From Viscum album (Eukaryota; Streptophyta; Magnoliopsida; Santalales; Viscaceae): a stretch of DNA of 64,000 nt. Location: positions 1,756,122,772 to 1,756,186,771 of the forward strand of contig OY728165.1 of NCBI GenBank assembly GCA_963277665.1, given 5' to 3'. Positions 14,191 through 29,737 of this stretch are shown here, one piece after another (the stretch's first letter is position 1; every line of letters begins with the position of its first letter). Below the pieces are notes generated by a model, which made no database searches, was not told the DNA's origin, and saw only the letters and a list, made by a program, of their open reading frames with translations. The translations under genes and the position numbers were made by a program.

Positions 14191-17100
14191 GGGATCCATT
14201 ATTTTCATATTAAGGGGGCTTATAAAAGTATAACCCAAGGTAATCTCAAAAAAATATTAACACCACTAGGGGGAGGGAAGCAATACTATATAATACCACT
14301 AGGGGTGCCATAGATACATTAGAATCCAAAAATTTCTCAAAACGATTTTTTTCATTCCATTTATGAAGGATCTCAATACGATTTGTGATGAGGTCCTTGC
14401 AATTTTGCATTAAGTATAAGATTTCAAAATGGGTGGAATATAGTCTTTTAATAGAGTTCCTGATGATCAATCAGTATTTATCAACAATAAACAATTTTAT
14501 CTAATTGGAATGTCAAAATTCCGGCATGTGGATCATGGATTTCCCATGCACGTAGGGAGAGTCGCTAGTCCTATAAAAATTATTGGTGGAAAATAAAAAT
14601 GGTGTGGTTGATTTAAAAAATCATCATCCCATCATGTATACTAGGATACAAGAGCAACAAATATTGAGTTTATGCCCAAGGCGGAGGGGTCCACCTCATG
14701 TAATGTGCCATAGACAGAGGACTATACAAATCAGAAGTGATATTTCCAACAATATATAAACAACAAGATTCCTCCTCATCACGAATACTCATAAGTTGAA
14801 TTATTTCTGTAAAGAGGCATGTTGATCTTGCAACAAAATTATAACCTCGCATGATGGTTTCACGATGGTGATAATAGTTCCTAGACCCCTAAATACATCA
14901 ACAACCAGCCACCAGAGGATAGTTCCAGCCTTCTCGTCCTATTTTTTATTGAATTCACCACTAAATCATGGTTGGATAAAGTCCTCAACAAACACTATAT
15001 CCACTAAATAAAAAATCATACATGTAGAAATCCACATCACCTCTTCCCACTAAAATTAAAATATATTATTTTTTATGGTTTCATCCTTAGGAAGAAGGAG
15101 AAATAAAATTTGAATCTAACATAATACACTTACCTTAATCATGATATTAGTTGAGAGAATGTGATTATGGAATATCCAAATAAGAAAGATATTTTTTTTG
15201 GGATAACAATTACACTATTGAAGGTATCAACACATATCATTTCATGATGGTGGATACATCACATCAATGTAGGTTTCCACTGGTAAGGTACCATTATAAG
15301 AGAAAAAAAAATTTAATTCATTATGGTTCACATTCATTTTGATATCATCAAAAAATATTTATATAGGGGACTCATACTCACATGGATGAATTAAGGGTTA
15401 TGATTGACCTATATGAATGTTAAATCCATTTTGGGGAATCTATGAGAGGCCAACAATTGACCCCCAATTATAGTTCATCTATCTCATTTATCCACATCCA
15501 TGAACCCAACATAAATTTAGTTGAAGAACAATTATATGGAAGAGGAGAGAATTCCATTTGTAATGGTATTTCATTTAATGGTTATGAAAAAATTTGTATA
15601 CCTGATGTATATGAACCTTAATTAGATATTCCTACATTCAATCACATATCATGGAAATTTTCCTTTGAGATAATACATAACCACCGACACATATATCATC
15701 TTGATCCCACCATTATTAATTTTTGGGGCCATCCTATACTAGGAGGCCTAGTTAAATCATTTATCTTTATATGAATCAATGATACAAGGGAATAATATAT
15801 TATCAATATATCTCACAATATATTTTGGAAAATTGATCATTGAAACTTCATGCATGGTAATGGAGGAAAACAAAAAAAATTAATGAGGTTGGTCATCCAT
15901 CAAAATGATAGAAAATAGGTTTTCATGTTGTTTTTATCATCAGTGGTATTGTCAACCATCCCATAAATATTATTGATCTAAACTCTTATAAGAGATAGAT
16001 TCTCTACCAGATATACCATAGGGAACATCATCCATTTTATTTCGAGAATGGATTCAATGTTGTCTCTTCATCTTTCTAGGAATGAAGATGTAAAGAACAC
16101 AAAAATTTTATATTGTTTGATAATTTCACACCCCATTTTGAGTAATATTATAGGTAACATTTGAATCCCCTAAGATAATAACCATGGAAATTGATAAAGA
16201 AGACCATATCATCAACCAAAATTATTGGGACAGCCAATATGAATAAACTCTGTATTGGTAGTGTATAATTGTGGAAATATAGGTACATGAATTGACCCAT
16301 CTATTTAGGGATGCAAAGAGCATATTGAAAAGGATAGAAGAAATCTTTTCTCCTTGTTCTAAACCTCTTACAGATTCAAGGAACCAAAATTCCTTCCCAT
16401 GGAATGGATATTGATCCAGTTAAAGCTATAGCATCAAAAACCAAATCAACCACCCACATAGAGAAACCCATGCAATTCATTTCTTTTAGGGAAATATTAC
16501 ACTCAATATGATCATTGGCATTATCCATAACTAAATTATTAATAATATAAGAGCTTAAAACACTCTTATTGACTTAAAAAACCATTTCATAATCTATGCC
16601 TATAACTCTTTAAATGGACCTAGCATTGTTGATGGAATACATGTCATCAGAGACCCAATTAGGGATGAATTATATGAGACATTTATTGAATATCTAATGT
16701 ATAAATTTTTATGGGAAATTAAATATGATTATTAATCTATATTTTATTAAATAATAGGGACATTTAACTATAGGTATTATGTCCATAAAAATTTCCAATA
16801 CAATCTATGGAAGCAAACCACCATAAAAGAAGTCTTGAAGGACCAGAAGAATGAAATTCTTGATGATTGTCCCTGAACCAACATAAATTCAAATTGGGAA
16901 TCCATTTGTTCTAAGGTATCACTTAGGGTTATGTGATATTATCATATACCACACCTCCTCCTCATCAAGGCTACCCTAAAAAAATCAATTCCATCAAGAG
17001 AGATCTACTGAGGAATGGAATTGAGGAACTATGACTAGCCACAACTATATCATTCTTTCATCCTTTTGATTGAGTTACAAATCCTGGATTTAAAGTACAA

Positions 17101-19564
17101 GAATAACACACACCCAATTATCCATAGGTTTTTTGTGATGGGATAATAATAGAGCCAAGTATTTTAAGAACCACTATGATGTGTATCCTTCATGCATGTA
17201 TGGATGAATACAGTGATTAAATTACCATACCTGTGTTAGGTGACCTTCAACATTTCATATAGATAGCTCTTTTTTCCAAGAAATATCACATCAAGATGGG
17301 ATTTATTGAGGAATGGTTGGAAAAAGAATCCTCATTCTCTGATTCCTATATTCTATCATCTTTCAGGTCTATTATGGATATAACTAAATCTATGTTGTGG
17401 ATATCTGGGGGAGGGAGATGATCAATGCCATTATGTTTTTTAGTATCCTAAGATATTTTTTAACTAATCAATAGAAATCCATTTTTTGGTATTTCCAGTG
17501 AATCATAAATCATAAAGTGGAAGTAATTTTATAGAAAACACCATTAAAATAAGTAGTTTCACTATAATGTGTGGTGGCTGGAATTGTGATTGATGAGAAG
17601 AATATAGTGGTCAAACAATTCATGAACCAGGTGAATGAAATCTTTATTTTTTAAAGGAGGATATGAATTGTAGATTTTCTCATAACTAATAAATCATACA
17701 CCTTATTCTATGATATAATCTCTGGATGATAAACAAAGTAATCTTATCCACCACTAAACCATATTCAATATTGTCTTCTAGGGAAGAAATGGAAGATAAG
17801 ACTCTCATGTCCCTTTGGGGTATGATACCAACACCATTATTGTCAGATGAATCTATAATAGTGTTATTGTAACACTATACAAACCATGATGAGTCACTAG
17901 GATTTAAAAATTATAGATACAACCATAATTTATGTCTTGTTCAAACATCACATTTAGAGTAAATATAGGTGAAGAAACAATTCACATTGAAAAACTAATA
18001 TTATACAAAATATATTCTTGTCAAAAAATGGAAACTTTTTAGTGATATATACGACTGCCAGAACAACCATATGTTGTGATTATCCATCTCTCCATGTATA
18101 AACTAGAATATCCTGATTAATCTGTAAAACTCCAAAATATTGGAAGAGAATTCTTTATATTCCAAAATAATAATAATAGACTCATTAAATGTTGATGACC
18201 CATTTAGGGGTTTTCTATCATATCCTGATATCCCAATCCATGGGAATCCCAAACAATAACAGCGATCATTGAATATGGGGGAACTCAAAACATGGACAAT
18301 TAATTAGGATCTTATTTCCATGATTGATAGATATATTGGAAATCTTCATTGAATGAGATCTAGTACACTCTAGAGGAGGGAACTAGTGGGATTAGAGGGG
18401 TACAAAGATATTACAATTATTGATGTGAGTAACACTAGAAGGTTCATTGGGAAGAAGGTGGATAAATTTTTTTAGCCGAAACATGAGATAATACATTCAA
18501 CCTATTGGACAGTGATACCATTATGATTGAAGATAAACTAGGGTCTGAATGTGTATGGAATATGGTAGGTGATTTTGAGTGATCTATTGATCACACTTTA
18601 GGATACATCCTTACATGGGATCAAGAAATATGTGAAGGATTGATACCCAAATTTGGAGGAATCATTTTGAGGGAGGTTACAAGATTCATTTTAGTAAATC
18701 CATATACATATCTTCCACCTGAGTCAAGAATTGAGATATAGGATGTATGTTTGATGTAGGAATCGATGAAATGTCACTAGCGTTTCTGGTCAACAAGGTC
18801 TCACCAATAGATGAATCAGATTCATCTATATCAAAATATAAAGACACACATTAAACCGAAGGATTCAACTAGTGCACTAATGGATGATATGATTACATAA
18901 TTCTACACTCTAACACTGTGTGGTCGTTTAGGTGAATAGAGTTGAAGAAACAAGGTTCCATTGGATATACCAAGGATTTCCTCAATTCCTATAAATACTC
19001 AATGTAGAGGGGTAGAAACCATAGTGGGGATTTGAGGTCCATCGAAACAAAGATCTAAGGAGATAATGAGTCTTGAATATGGAGAGTATTCTCATACACA
19101 CCCTGGTATTATCTAATTAGAGAATTGATATTTTCTATAAATATAAATTTTTGAAAAGGAAGAGGGATCATAGACCTCTGAATCCACAATAATAATATTT
19201 GATACTCCCATTTGTTTTGAACCTGTATTGATGTGGGGAAATATTGAAGAATGACTGATTACGAAATTTGGGGATTTTTTACATGCCTAAAAGAAATCCT
19301 AATGGGAAACCAACACGATATAGAATGATCTATTTTTTTATATAAAACTCTAGAATGATGGAATAAACTCTATGAGAGAATTAGTTTTTGGTATAATCTT
19401 AGATAATTATTCTCCTCCTTCCTGTGGGACACAAAGGTCTAACTTATAAGCATTGATGATTCTTGAAACAACTATTATAGAAATGAATTCAGAAGGGACC
19501 AATTCAATAAGAACTCATAAGATGATTCCTTGAAATTTATACCAATAGATAATTATGAATGAAT
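14191..19564. other. Unidentified degraded block between element 0 RNase H and its left LTR
   Basis: About 5.4 kb with visibly more G and C than its surroundings but almost no CpG. Only short open stretches remain (for example minus strand 14852-14670, 14470-14246 and 18288-18103), and none shows a motif I recognise. An element 0 integrase should lie here but I could not find HHCC or DD35E remnants. It could be a decayed 3' coding extension of element 0, an unrelated old insertion, or organelle-derived DNA. I cannot choose between these. Confidence 0.35.
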
Positions 19565-22560
19565 TTATGAATGATCAGTTTTCATTACATTATTTATCAT
19601 CCCCAATTCTATCAATTTCATTTCTATAAAGATATGTTCCATTGCATTCATTGTCATGGATACGGTTACATGATCCATTCTTATAGGGGCTTCATCCACC
19701 TTTCTTACATTCCTGGGGAGGTAATTTATTAATAAATCATACTCGTATATCAACATCCACCATTTTATTTCCCAAATATCTATATTAATCAATATAAATG
19801 AATACATTATAATAATGTGATCAGTATTGATAACAAACATTTCACAATAGATATAATGCTGTAAAATATTCAATATAAAGTCTAATGATTCAATTGTCAT
19901 ATCATAGTTTTGTTATTTTTTCCCAATATAATTTATTTTATCTGAATAATAAGCTATTATATTTAAATTTTTCTATATAACACATCCCAAATCATTTAAT
20001 GAAGCATCACTATATAATAAATACAATTCCCCACTATAGTGTTATGTATGTATAGTTGTGATGACCAATGCATTATTAAACTCATTTAATATCTCCCCAC
20101 TCTCTTCTATAAAAAGTATATCAACTCCCTTCTATGTTAACCTCGATAGGGAATTTACAATAAATCATAAATTTATATCATATTTTGGGTGTATATAAAT
20201 AATATAAGAAAAATTTATATTTCTAAAATAATGATTGGCCTTAAACATTCTTCAATAAACTTATTCATCAATATATGTATTAATATAACTTCTCCTATTA
20301 TCATATGATCACAAAATGATAGTTTCTTATTGATGATTCATCCATGACAAACATGTAATATAATTTGACTATTTGTTGGTTATATATCATAGAATTTATG
20401 TTCTCTTACTGTAATAAATTTATCTTGTAATATATTATAATAACATAAATTAACAGTACTATGATTTTTTATGGAAATCTATAGTGATTCTATTCATCAC
20501 ATACATAATGATATAATGGATATTTCTTAGTTAAAATTAAGTCACAATCAATTAATATTTTCATTAATATAGTGGAAATATTTCACTGGTAAATATTTTC
20601 TCCAAAAAAATAGTTAACAGGGTATTGATTGAATACCTTACATCAATAAATATCATCCTTATTTAAATTGATCATCAAAATGACTAGTATTGAAAAATGG
20701 AACTTATTGTTTATGGTGATCTTATTTACTTCAATGTAATATATTAAATGACACATTGATCAATCCATTATTTATAAATAGAAATAATTCACCCCAAAGT
20801 GAATCCCTTGGGTATATAAAAATCGAGTCGAGATTATCTTGAAGTTATTTATTTAATTCATTTATTCCAATAGGATTCCCTCGATAAGGACACTGTAATA
20901 CATAAATAGAAAAACGTACGGTTTTGATAAAAAACTAAACCATTATTTTGATTGTAATTATAGTTTATTTCTTAATAAATATAAAAATATACATATTTAA
21001 AAATGGTTTTCCTATAATATTGAGTTATTCTCTTGTAATTTGATCCATGTATCAATATTTATAGTTTATAAATACCCAAATAATGTGGTTTTCTTCAAAT
21101 AAAATTTTATAATAATCAAGGCATTGTTACATGGTATTGGGATAATGTAGATGTTGAAAAACGATTTTTAATCAGTAAAAATATATATGAGTTATATATA
21201 ATGGAAGTCAGTCCATTCTTAAAATCACTTTGAATTATTTTAATAAAAGGATAATAATCTTTTTTGGATGTATCCACACAAAAACCTTGCTGAAATAAGA
21301 TTTATATATCATGGATGAAATTGTTATGTCACCATATGATTTCCAAGATAATTCAACAAAAAATATACGCGGTGGTTAATCAGCATTCTTAGAAAAACTA
21401 GACGATTTAGAATAATTCAGGTTAATAGAAACAAACAATACATTTTTGAACATACAGAAGAGAATATGTATAACAATTAATAAAAAATTAGGAGGATACA
21501 CCTCAATTAATATTATTTCATAGATTCTTATTTATTCCATTGGTCTTATAGGTTATTTATTCATATGATCATTATTATCCCTTACATTATTGAATTGACT
21601 TTAATAATTCAGAAACACATTTCATTTTGTTAATTGAAGTTTGAGTGATGAATTATTTTTAACTTATTCTCATATGTTACACCAATTATATTAATCACTA
21701 ATGTATGATAATAAAAAATTATATACACAACCCTTCCACACTTGAAAAATGTTATGGTGCTTTTCAATAAATTTTTGTGTGTGATACCTCCAACATTTTT
21801 TCATGTTGGTGAATGGAATTTCATTTTACCAATATTTATATTATTTAAATTTCTATAAAACTACGTCTTCTATTCCTAGTTTCACGAAAAATGATATCAC
21901 CAAACATCCATTTCATAAATATTTTCTCATCAAAATATTTCTTAATTTATACAAATTTTTTATATATAATTAATTTTTAATAGTTGTCTTTAAGAATCTA
22001 ATGAATCAATATATCATACTTTTAAGTTTATTTTTAAAAATAGAGGCATTCCACATGAGTATATTGAGTTTTATTTTGATGTTCAAAACTATTAATCCAC
22101 CATTTATTAAATCATTATAAATAATTTATACATTTTATTTATAGTGTTTGTAGAAAATATTTCATGAAAAATATATTATATAATTTTTCCATTTCAAATT
22201 ATTCATCTTCCTTATTTTTATGATATTCATAATGAGATTCTTCCATTTGATACTATAAAATTATATATGATAAATATAATATATTGACTAATCTTATTTT
22301 GTAAATTTTAATATAGAAAATTACTTATCAATTTTAATAAAACATTTCCCATGAATTATTAGGATGGAAGACCCACTAAATGAGGGTGTGTGTTTGTGCA
22401 TAAATGACTGAATAGAATGTTTATCCTTCCTTGTTGAATTTGAAATATCATATTTTTTTCATTATTATCTATTTCATCATATATTTGGTATATTATCATA
22501 ATTATATTTTCAACTCCTTCCCCAATCTCAGAGGGTTTGTCATTATAAAATTATTAAGAT
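19565..22560 (-). pseudogene. gag-pol: Element 0 gag-protease-RT-RNase H relic (Ty3/gypsy)
   Basis: Fragments recognised on the minus strand, in order, are as follows. A gag core (FFMKYFLQTL) lies near 22180, and a knuckle remnant FFKCGRVVYIIFYY lies near 21750-21705, with its first Cys, His and last Cys lost. A decayed protease region lies near 21300. The RT N-terminus (GINELNK, then DSLWGELFLF where [12 protein letters not shown] is expected) lies at about 20870-20760. RNase H shows YSDASLNDLGCVI near 20017-19979. It then reads on through HYIYCEMFVINTDH to WWMLIYEYDLLINY at 19860-19725. Stops and frameshifts occur every few codons outside one 111-codon stretch (19565-19900). Identification rests on the order of motifs rather than on any single one. 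The integrase is not seen. Confidence 0.68.
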
Positions 22561-23205
22561 TATCCCTTGAAACTATTTTTAGTTTTCTTTATGTAAGAAA
22601 TATCAAATAAATTAAATAAACGAATGTTAAGGTATGGAAATAGATAATTTATTAAATCAAAATAAATAAAAATATTTAGTCAAATGAGTTACTCATAAAT
22701 GATTTGAAAACAATAAATTTTTAATCCTTAGGTTTTAATCTAGGTTACCCTGTGTGTTTCTAGTTCTATTCTATGACCTAACATGTTATTTGTTACAACA
22801 TCTAATTTAAATCCTTCATAATGGTTTATAATGATTTTTTATTTATGTTAATAACCTATTGAGAGTGTAATAACAAGTGTGAATCTAGTAATATTAGTTA
22901 TTCTCTGAGTGAAGATTGAGATAATACCCAAGCTACCGATTCAATATATTCACCCTTATGTGTATATGATCTATAGTATACATATAATTTATTATCTGTA
23001 TATGTATTTTATTTTTAAAAAAACACACACTCAAAAATATAATAAAAAATAATATGATTTCTGATATTTAAAATATCTATTGGTTTTTAGATAATGTTCA
23101 ATAGTCCCAATATCCATAAAAAACTAAAACCATATCTAATAAAATCTGGGACTCCCCAAACCCTAACTCCAGGGACTAGTGTTAAAGATAGGTTTTATAT
23201 GTATT
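22561..23205 (-). other. Probable element 0 leader between primer site and gag
   Basis: AT-rich sequence lying between the primer-binding site and the recognisable gag relic. It would be the 5' untranslated leader and the eroded gag start. I see no motif in it. Confidence 0.35.
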
Positions 23206-23218
23206 GGGTTTGATACCA
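23206..23218 (-). promoter_or_regulatory. Element 0 primer-binding site, degraded
   Basis: The minus strand reads TGGTATCAAACCC, two bases from an LTR edge whose plus-strand form is TGAAATATCCC. It matches the Met-tRNA primer site TGGTATCAGAGC with G-to-A type changes, in keeping with the AT drift of this element. Confidence 0.6.
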
Positions 23219-23220
23219 AT

Positions 23221-26200
23221 TGAAATATCCCATAATAAACATTAATATATTCCATATCATTTACATAATTTAAAAATTATATTTGATAATTATTCACAGA
23301 TATGAAAAACTCAACATTTTAGTGTCTTTAGAAATTATCTACCAAAAAAATATAATTTTTCACATTTAATATTTATAAAATAATAATATATCTCCTTATA
23401 GAAATATATTACGATTTTTCATCATAATAACCTAGTGAAAAATAATATGATATTTTTATTATCTCCATGGGAAATGGAAATATTTTTCACATTTAATATG
23501 CTATGTTTTTTAGCTTGTCTCTTTATAATATGTTTTTTCATCTTAGTGTCATTTAATATTTATTTTTCACATTTAATTTTATGTACTGATACATTCTGTA
23601 AGAGAAAAATTGTTTTCATTCATAAAGGGATATACCATAAACAAATGTGGGACATAAGCATAGGAAAACAACTTCATAAAATAGAACATAGATTTTTTTT
23701 GATATCTAAAAACAATCAGGTGTATTATCAATATTCTAAACACAACTAAATGTAATCAGGTCCATGGTCAATCTTGTAAAAATAACTAAACACAATCATC
23801 TCAATGCTCAATAACATTATATATTGTGATATGAATCATCAACCAATGCATTTAGGATTATTTAGAAATAGACCGACCACATAATGATAATAAATACACA
23901 TGTTCTCCATAAAAAATCATATGTCAAATCATCAAGAACCCATGGAAATAAAATGAGAATTGTTATATTTATAAATTTTATCACATAAAAATATATCAAG
24001 AGTTAGCGAGGGTCATACAAAATTTTGAAACCATCATAGTAGATATATCAGAATATTATTTAGTGGGTGGTTCATTAAAATTAACTCTATTTGAGATATA
24101 TCAATTGATGATAAATTTTGAAATTTTATTGAAATGTAAAAAATGTTATATAAATAATTTATTAACATTCTCGTAAAGGAAAATGGCATGAGTCCATTTT
24201 AATGATACCAATTTTTTAGAAGAAGAAAGAAATAATTTTATGAACACAATTTTGAATGACTAAAAATAATATATCTTTATAAAAAATATAATGGTGTTAC
24301 AATGTAATAGTGGAGTAGAATAAAAAATTTAAAAATATTAATGGAAATACATTTTCATATTTCAATCCACCTTTTTTGAAAAGATATTTAAAAAATATAA
24401 TTTAAAAAAAATATAAATATAAATAATAATTAAAAATTATATAGAAGATATTTAGGTTTAAAAATAACTAATAAAGAAAATTTTCGAAGGAAATAATATT
24501 TATATATAAGAGAAATATCCACTAGAAATTATGATAATAATTCTTAACAACGACTAATTTTTATAATCAAATTAATCCATAAGTGTTGATTTTTTATATA
24601 TGTAAATTAAAATATATGATGGAAGTAAATAAAATATAATATCTTCATATGATGGTATAATATAATCATGTAATGCTATATTCAATAAGGAATGATTATG
24701 ACTCATGTAAAATAGGAGAATCAAGAAAACCCATTACATTAACTTGTGACTTCATAAAAGCGCATTTAAATCTCATAAGATAAACCAAAACATATTTAAT
24801 AACACATTTATGATCATTATTCATATCCACCACATTTTATACGATAGAATTATAATCATTCATTACAGATTAAATAATTAATTATTGTTTATTTTTATTA
24901 TTGGTTACTAGTGACATTGATTTATTCCTAGTAGTTTTATATTGTGAAAGATGATCACCGTTGTTCTATAAAATTTTCATCATTCATTGATTTTTAAATG
25001 TAATATGATATATTTGACCTAATTATTTATAAATATCTAATATGTTTTCATTATCATTATTTTTATTATTCTGAAGATGGAATCAGTTGGAAGCTTGATT
25101 CATTGATTCTTATAGAAAAAAATGTTAAATATTAACAAAAATTATATTTATTAATATAATATTTAATGAAAAAATATAAAATCTGTAAAATCTAATATTT
25201 CTTGAAATAATTTGTAAATATAAATAAATTATTTAAATCTATAGAATCATTCTTATATATGGATAAGCCCTCCAAAATATGCAATAATCTATCGGTGAGT
25301 GTGGCCATAAAAGTAAACGTTTCCTAATATGATTACTAAGAAAGAATAATTATCTTATTTTTTAGTTATTAATGATATGAAATAGTATTTATATGTATTA
25401 TAATTAGAATATAAATGAAAATTTTATGTAGTAAGAATTTACATATAAAGAAAAAACATTTTTTCCACTTAGTATGTTATGATTCTATGATTATTTGTGT
25501 TATTAAAAATATTAATAAAATGAATACTATATATTCCAATACTATTAATAATATAATAAATTAATATTTCTTAATTATTTAATGAAATATTAGAACCTAT
25601 CCATGTATAGGTATGAATGAAAAAAGTTATAAGTCATTAAGCGGGGTAGTGGTATGCTAATCATATGGAATCATTTTAATATTCATATCAATGGTAGGGG
25701 GATAAATATTGGTTTTTCCAACAAAAAGTTTAATTATTATTATTTTTATATTTATTTAATTATATTTGTATGTTTAGAATATTTTTTCATTAGAAATATA
25801 TATAATCAATGGATATGGAGTATATAACTATAGACTGGAGAACATAGACCTTCTATTGGATGACCTCTTCAAAATTTAGGATTTGTGTAATCTTATTGAG
25901 AAATAAATTTACCAAAACAAGAAGATATAAAAAGGTGATTAAAATGGAAAAATAATCATGAGAATATATATATACGGATATGTTTTAATTCAACTTGGTT
26001 GATGTCAATTGGTTTTATAAGTGAAATACATGGAGACATAAATGGAAAATAAGATTAGGTGACAGTAAAGATGGAATCACAAAAAATTTGCGAGAACATG
26101 ATACATGGGGGTTAAATTTCGACATAATAATGTTATCATATAATTACTAATCATAATGTGAATTGAAAAAAAAATAATGCATCTTTTTGTTTGTACTATT

Positions 26201-26586
26201 AACACTAATAAAATTTTATTACATATATACTATGGTAATTATTAAATTTATTAAAAATATAAGCAGACCCTCATTATAAATTTTGATATAATGAATCTTA
26301 ATTTTGAATCATTTTATCTAATCCAATTACTAAATATGAGAAACTAAATTTTAAATTTATATATAAGACAAATTTAAAAAAAATTATTGAAGAATTATGA
26401 TTTTTAAATTATTAATTTTTTTTAATTGCAATTTCATATCAAATAATAAAGATGTAATATTTGATATTTATTTATGCTAAATAATATATATTAAGATAGA
26501 ACAACTCTACTATATTTATTTTCATGAAAAAATTCAAAATTCATAAAATAGACGGTTTTCATAAAATATATTTTATGGATAAAATC
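23221..26586 (-). repeat. Element 0 right (5') LTR, first piece
   Basis: It begins TGAAATATCCC beside the primer site and runs to the element 2 insertion at 26587. It has no coding homology. A 104-codon open frame at 23435-23749 is AT-rich and without family resemblance. Blocks at about 25470-25560, 25850-25890 and 26010-26050 match the left LTR piece in order. Confidence 0.5.
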
Positions 26587-29500
26587 TGTCACGACCCCCT
26601 CCCCACAAAGTGTACCCCTCCTGGGCTGGCAATGTGAGAAGGGAGATAATGACCCCCGAGTCCCGCCTCCAGTAGGCCCCGGGTTGGCGACTAGCACCGA
26701 GGGTATAATAAACATACAAATGGGAGGCATTACCCTCTAAGAGAACATATCCAGAAGAGAGAGATAGAATAGACTCCAATCAACTCCAACTTAGAACTGA
26801 AATGTAAAAGTAAATCAAGTACATATATGAAATTTCATGCAAAGTACTACAACTGAAAGGGGAAACTAAAAGTACCCAAAAGAAAGAAAAACGGCAGTGA
26901 CCACAAGCCCGAACAGCTCCTCCTCCAACCACAAGCTAGTAGTAACCCGCTTGATCTCCAACCTGCTCCAAGTGACTTGAAAAACAGTTTATATAAACAT
27001 AGGGTGAGTATAACAGTATACTCATTAGGATCCTCCCCAAGACTCTCGTGTAAAAGTAAAGAAAGCATGCTAAAGCCCAGTGAACAATAAGTGAATCTAA
27101 CTCGTTATCTAAATAGGTATACTATGTTCCCAACCTCACCATGGCTACTCTCACCAAGTAACGCATAAAGAATATAGCATATAGTAAAGAATATCAAGGG
27201 TACCCTGCTTCTACTTCCCCACTGGTTTGCCGCTTTTCCCCAACGACATACGTCCTGTGCATCTCTCTCCAAAGGCTTGCCCGCAGACACCAGGGCTAAG
27301 CTCCACAATCTGCACCTCGTGCACCACAAAGTCTTGCCCGCAGACACCTGGGCGAAGCACCACACCGTCCTCACATCCAAAGTAACTAGGTAGTTTCCGG
27401 GAGCCACCACAGCTCGTATAACGTGTATCATACATCGGGTATAATACCTCAAGCCATTACAGCCCATACTCCGAGTAAGGATCCTCAAGCCATTATAGCC
27501 TATACACGTTACACCTATAGTAGTCCATAGGATACTATATCCAGAATATATGTGTGTGAAATATCCACAAGCCATCACAGCCCTCTACACACATATATGG
27601 GTAAAAATTTCCACTGTGCCTACCAGCACAAAGATCTACCAAGAGAAGAGAGCGGGGCCAAAGGGGGTAGTCAGCCATTCAACCTCCCATCAGAATGTTG
27701 GGGAAAACACCCCCCAGGGCTCAGAAACCCCGGGGTGTCAGTTTCCTTTACCAAAAGGGTGGAGTACCATATAGAAACACAAAAAGTACAGAATATATAA
27801 GTAACTCACATCCACACTATGGGCATTACCTAGTCTTAGATACAACTGCAGCTAACGTCTCTCAGACTCCAGGCTGCTACTTCTAAGACTAGGTATCCTA
27901 TAAGCACACAAACTATGAAGAGATTTATTAGATTACTCTATTCTCATTTATCAGTTCCACTGTACATTAATTAATTCTTTAAACATTAATTAAGAATGAA
28001 CAATTCCACATTAAACTGAAATGGAATCACTTTAAAAAACAACTGCTCCTTTTTAAGATTCACATCACCTTTAAATTCCAGCCTCTCCATCCCCATGGAT
28101 TTTCACTATTTAATCAAACATTCTTTACAGAATTACTTTTCCACATTTCCAGGAATTATAGAAAAACATCCTATGCTTCTAAACACAAAGGAGGCTTAAC
28201 ACGGTGAGTAGATATACTACCCGTCGAGTCTTTGCCGCCTATAGAAAGAGCATAGACCCATCCTCCATCAAGAGGCTAAACACGGAAATCACGTGGCATA
28301 CCCTGCGTGTCTTCACCTCCTTCGGAAAGAGGGTAAGCAAGACCAGCTGCCTTGAGCAGTGGGGAAAAGTAAAGCAGATAAACAACCAAACCAAACCACC
28401 AACATCAAACCATCACATTCATCTCATACCATCACCCTTGGTGTCCTCCCCGACACCCATATGCATAAACCGATGCATCTCGACACACTAGGCGTCATCT
28501 GCTTCCACAACCACAAGTCTCCATGCCTCCACATATCACAACAGCCATCCAGGCTCACATCACAGCACAAGTAGCAGGAAAACAAACATCAAAAAATGGG
28601 CTCTCGGCCCTTTAACAAACAAGAGGGTAACTCAGAACCCTTTTAGAAATTCCCACATAATCTGTTCTCTAATCCATATTGAATTAACAGATTTGTTATT
28701 CGTAGGTTCCAATCATGGATACCTAATCAGTAATCTATAACAATTAAATAACCATTCTTACTTCCCTAATTTGATTATCCTCAAATTAGAACAACTAAAA
28801 CAACGACAATAACCAGATTAGTTTACATGCCTCTTTATCTTTAACCAATTAATTAACAATTAATTCCAGCTTTACGTTCGTTATCAATTTCTATCATGAA
28901 CGAACAACGAATCATATAAACATAGATATCACTATATCTAGGAAAACATGAGGCAAACCGTTATCACAGTATAAAGCAACAACATGCGATCAACCAATTC
29001 GTTTAATCTGGTTCAAGTATTTAATTAGGTCAATTTCATTGTGATCCAAAGGAATAAATCATGCTAATTCTACGATTGCACATACACAATTAGAGAAGCC
29101 ATGAATCCCCTACCTCAAACAGTTCCTCACGTTCTTTATCCACACAACAGGTCACGATCCTCCCCTCGCGACAACTACATCCACCGGAGGATGCTGCGGT
29201 ACGACAGTACCAACCAACCCCAAGAAAACCCATTAGAATCTTGGAGAATACATGGTATAATGATTGAAAGGAGGATAGGAGAAGATGAACCTCAAAGAAC
29301 GACGATATACCTTATATCGAAGATCGATCGACAGTGCTCGGTTGTATCTAAAACAGAGCAAAACCAATCCTAGGAGTAAAGATTGATTGAGAAACTCCTA
29401 CGAAAAGGATTGAAAGGTTCTAGTGCCTCTTAACCGAGAACAAAGAGAAAGAACAAGGGATAATGATATCTCGTCCCTTATTAAAATTGAATGGGGCGAC

Positions 29501-29737
29501 GGTTTAAGATCTGGTTAATTCTCTATTAAAAACCGATCGCATTAACCCACGCGGTTTGACCAAGTAAAACATTCCACGCCTAAGGAATAATTAATAATGG
29601 ATTTATGGCATTTGAATCGGCCTTAAGAGACCTTAAAATAAGTCGTTAAATGTATTTTACGTCAAAAGAAACGTCAACAAGGGAAAAAATTGTAGGAGTC
29701 TGGAAACACTTTTCACCCACCGTTACTGTACATGAAA

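Noticed and set aside
14246..14852. Two minus-strand open frames of 60-74 codons as remnants of a host gene
   Set aside because: No motif, no splice structure or family resemblance that I can defend. Kept only as part of the unidentified block.
27105..27578. 157-codon minus-strand frame in the element 2 3' LTR
   Set aside because: The matching part of the 5' LTR is broken (only shorter frames such as 36445-36726 remain), and no domain is recognised. Repeated motifs in the LTR explain the repetitive peptide.
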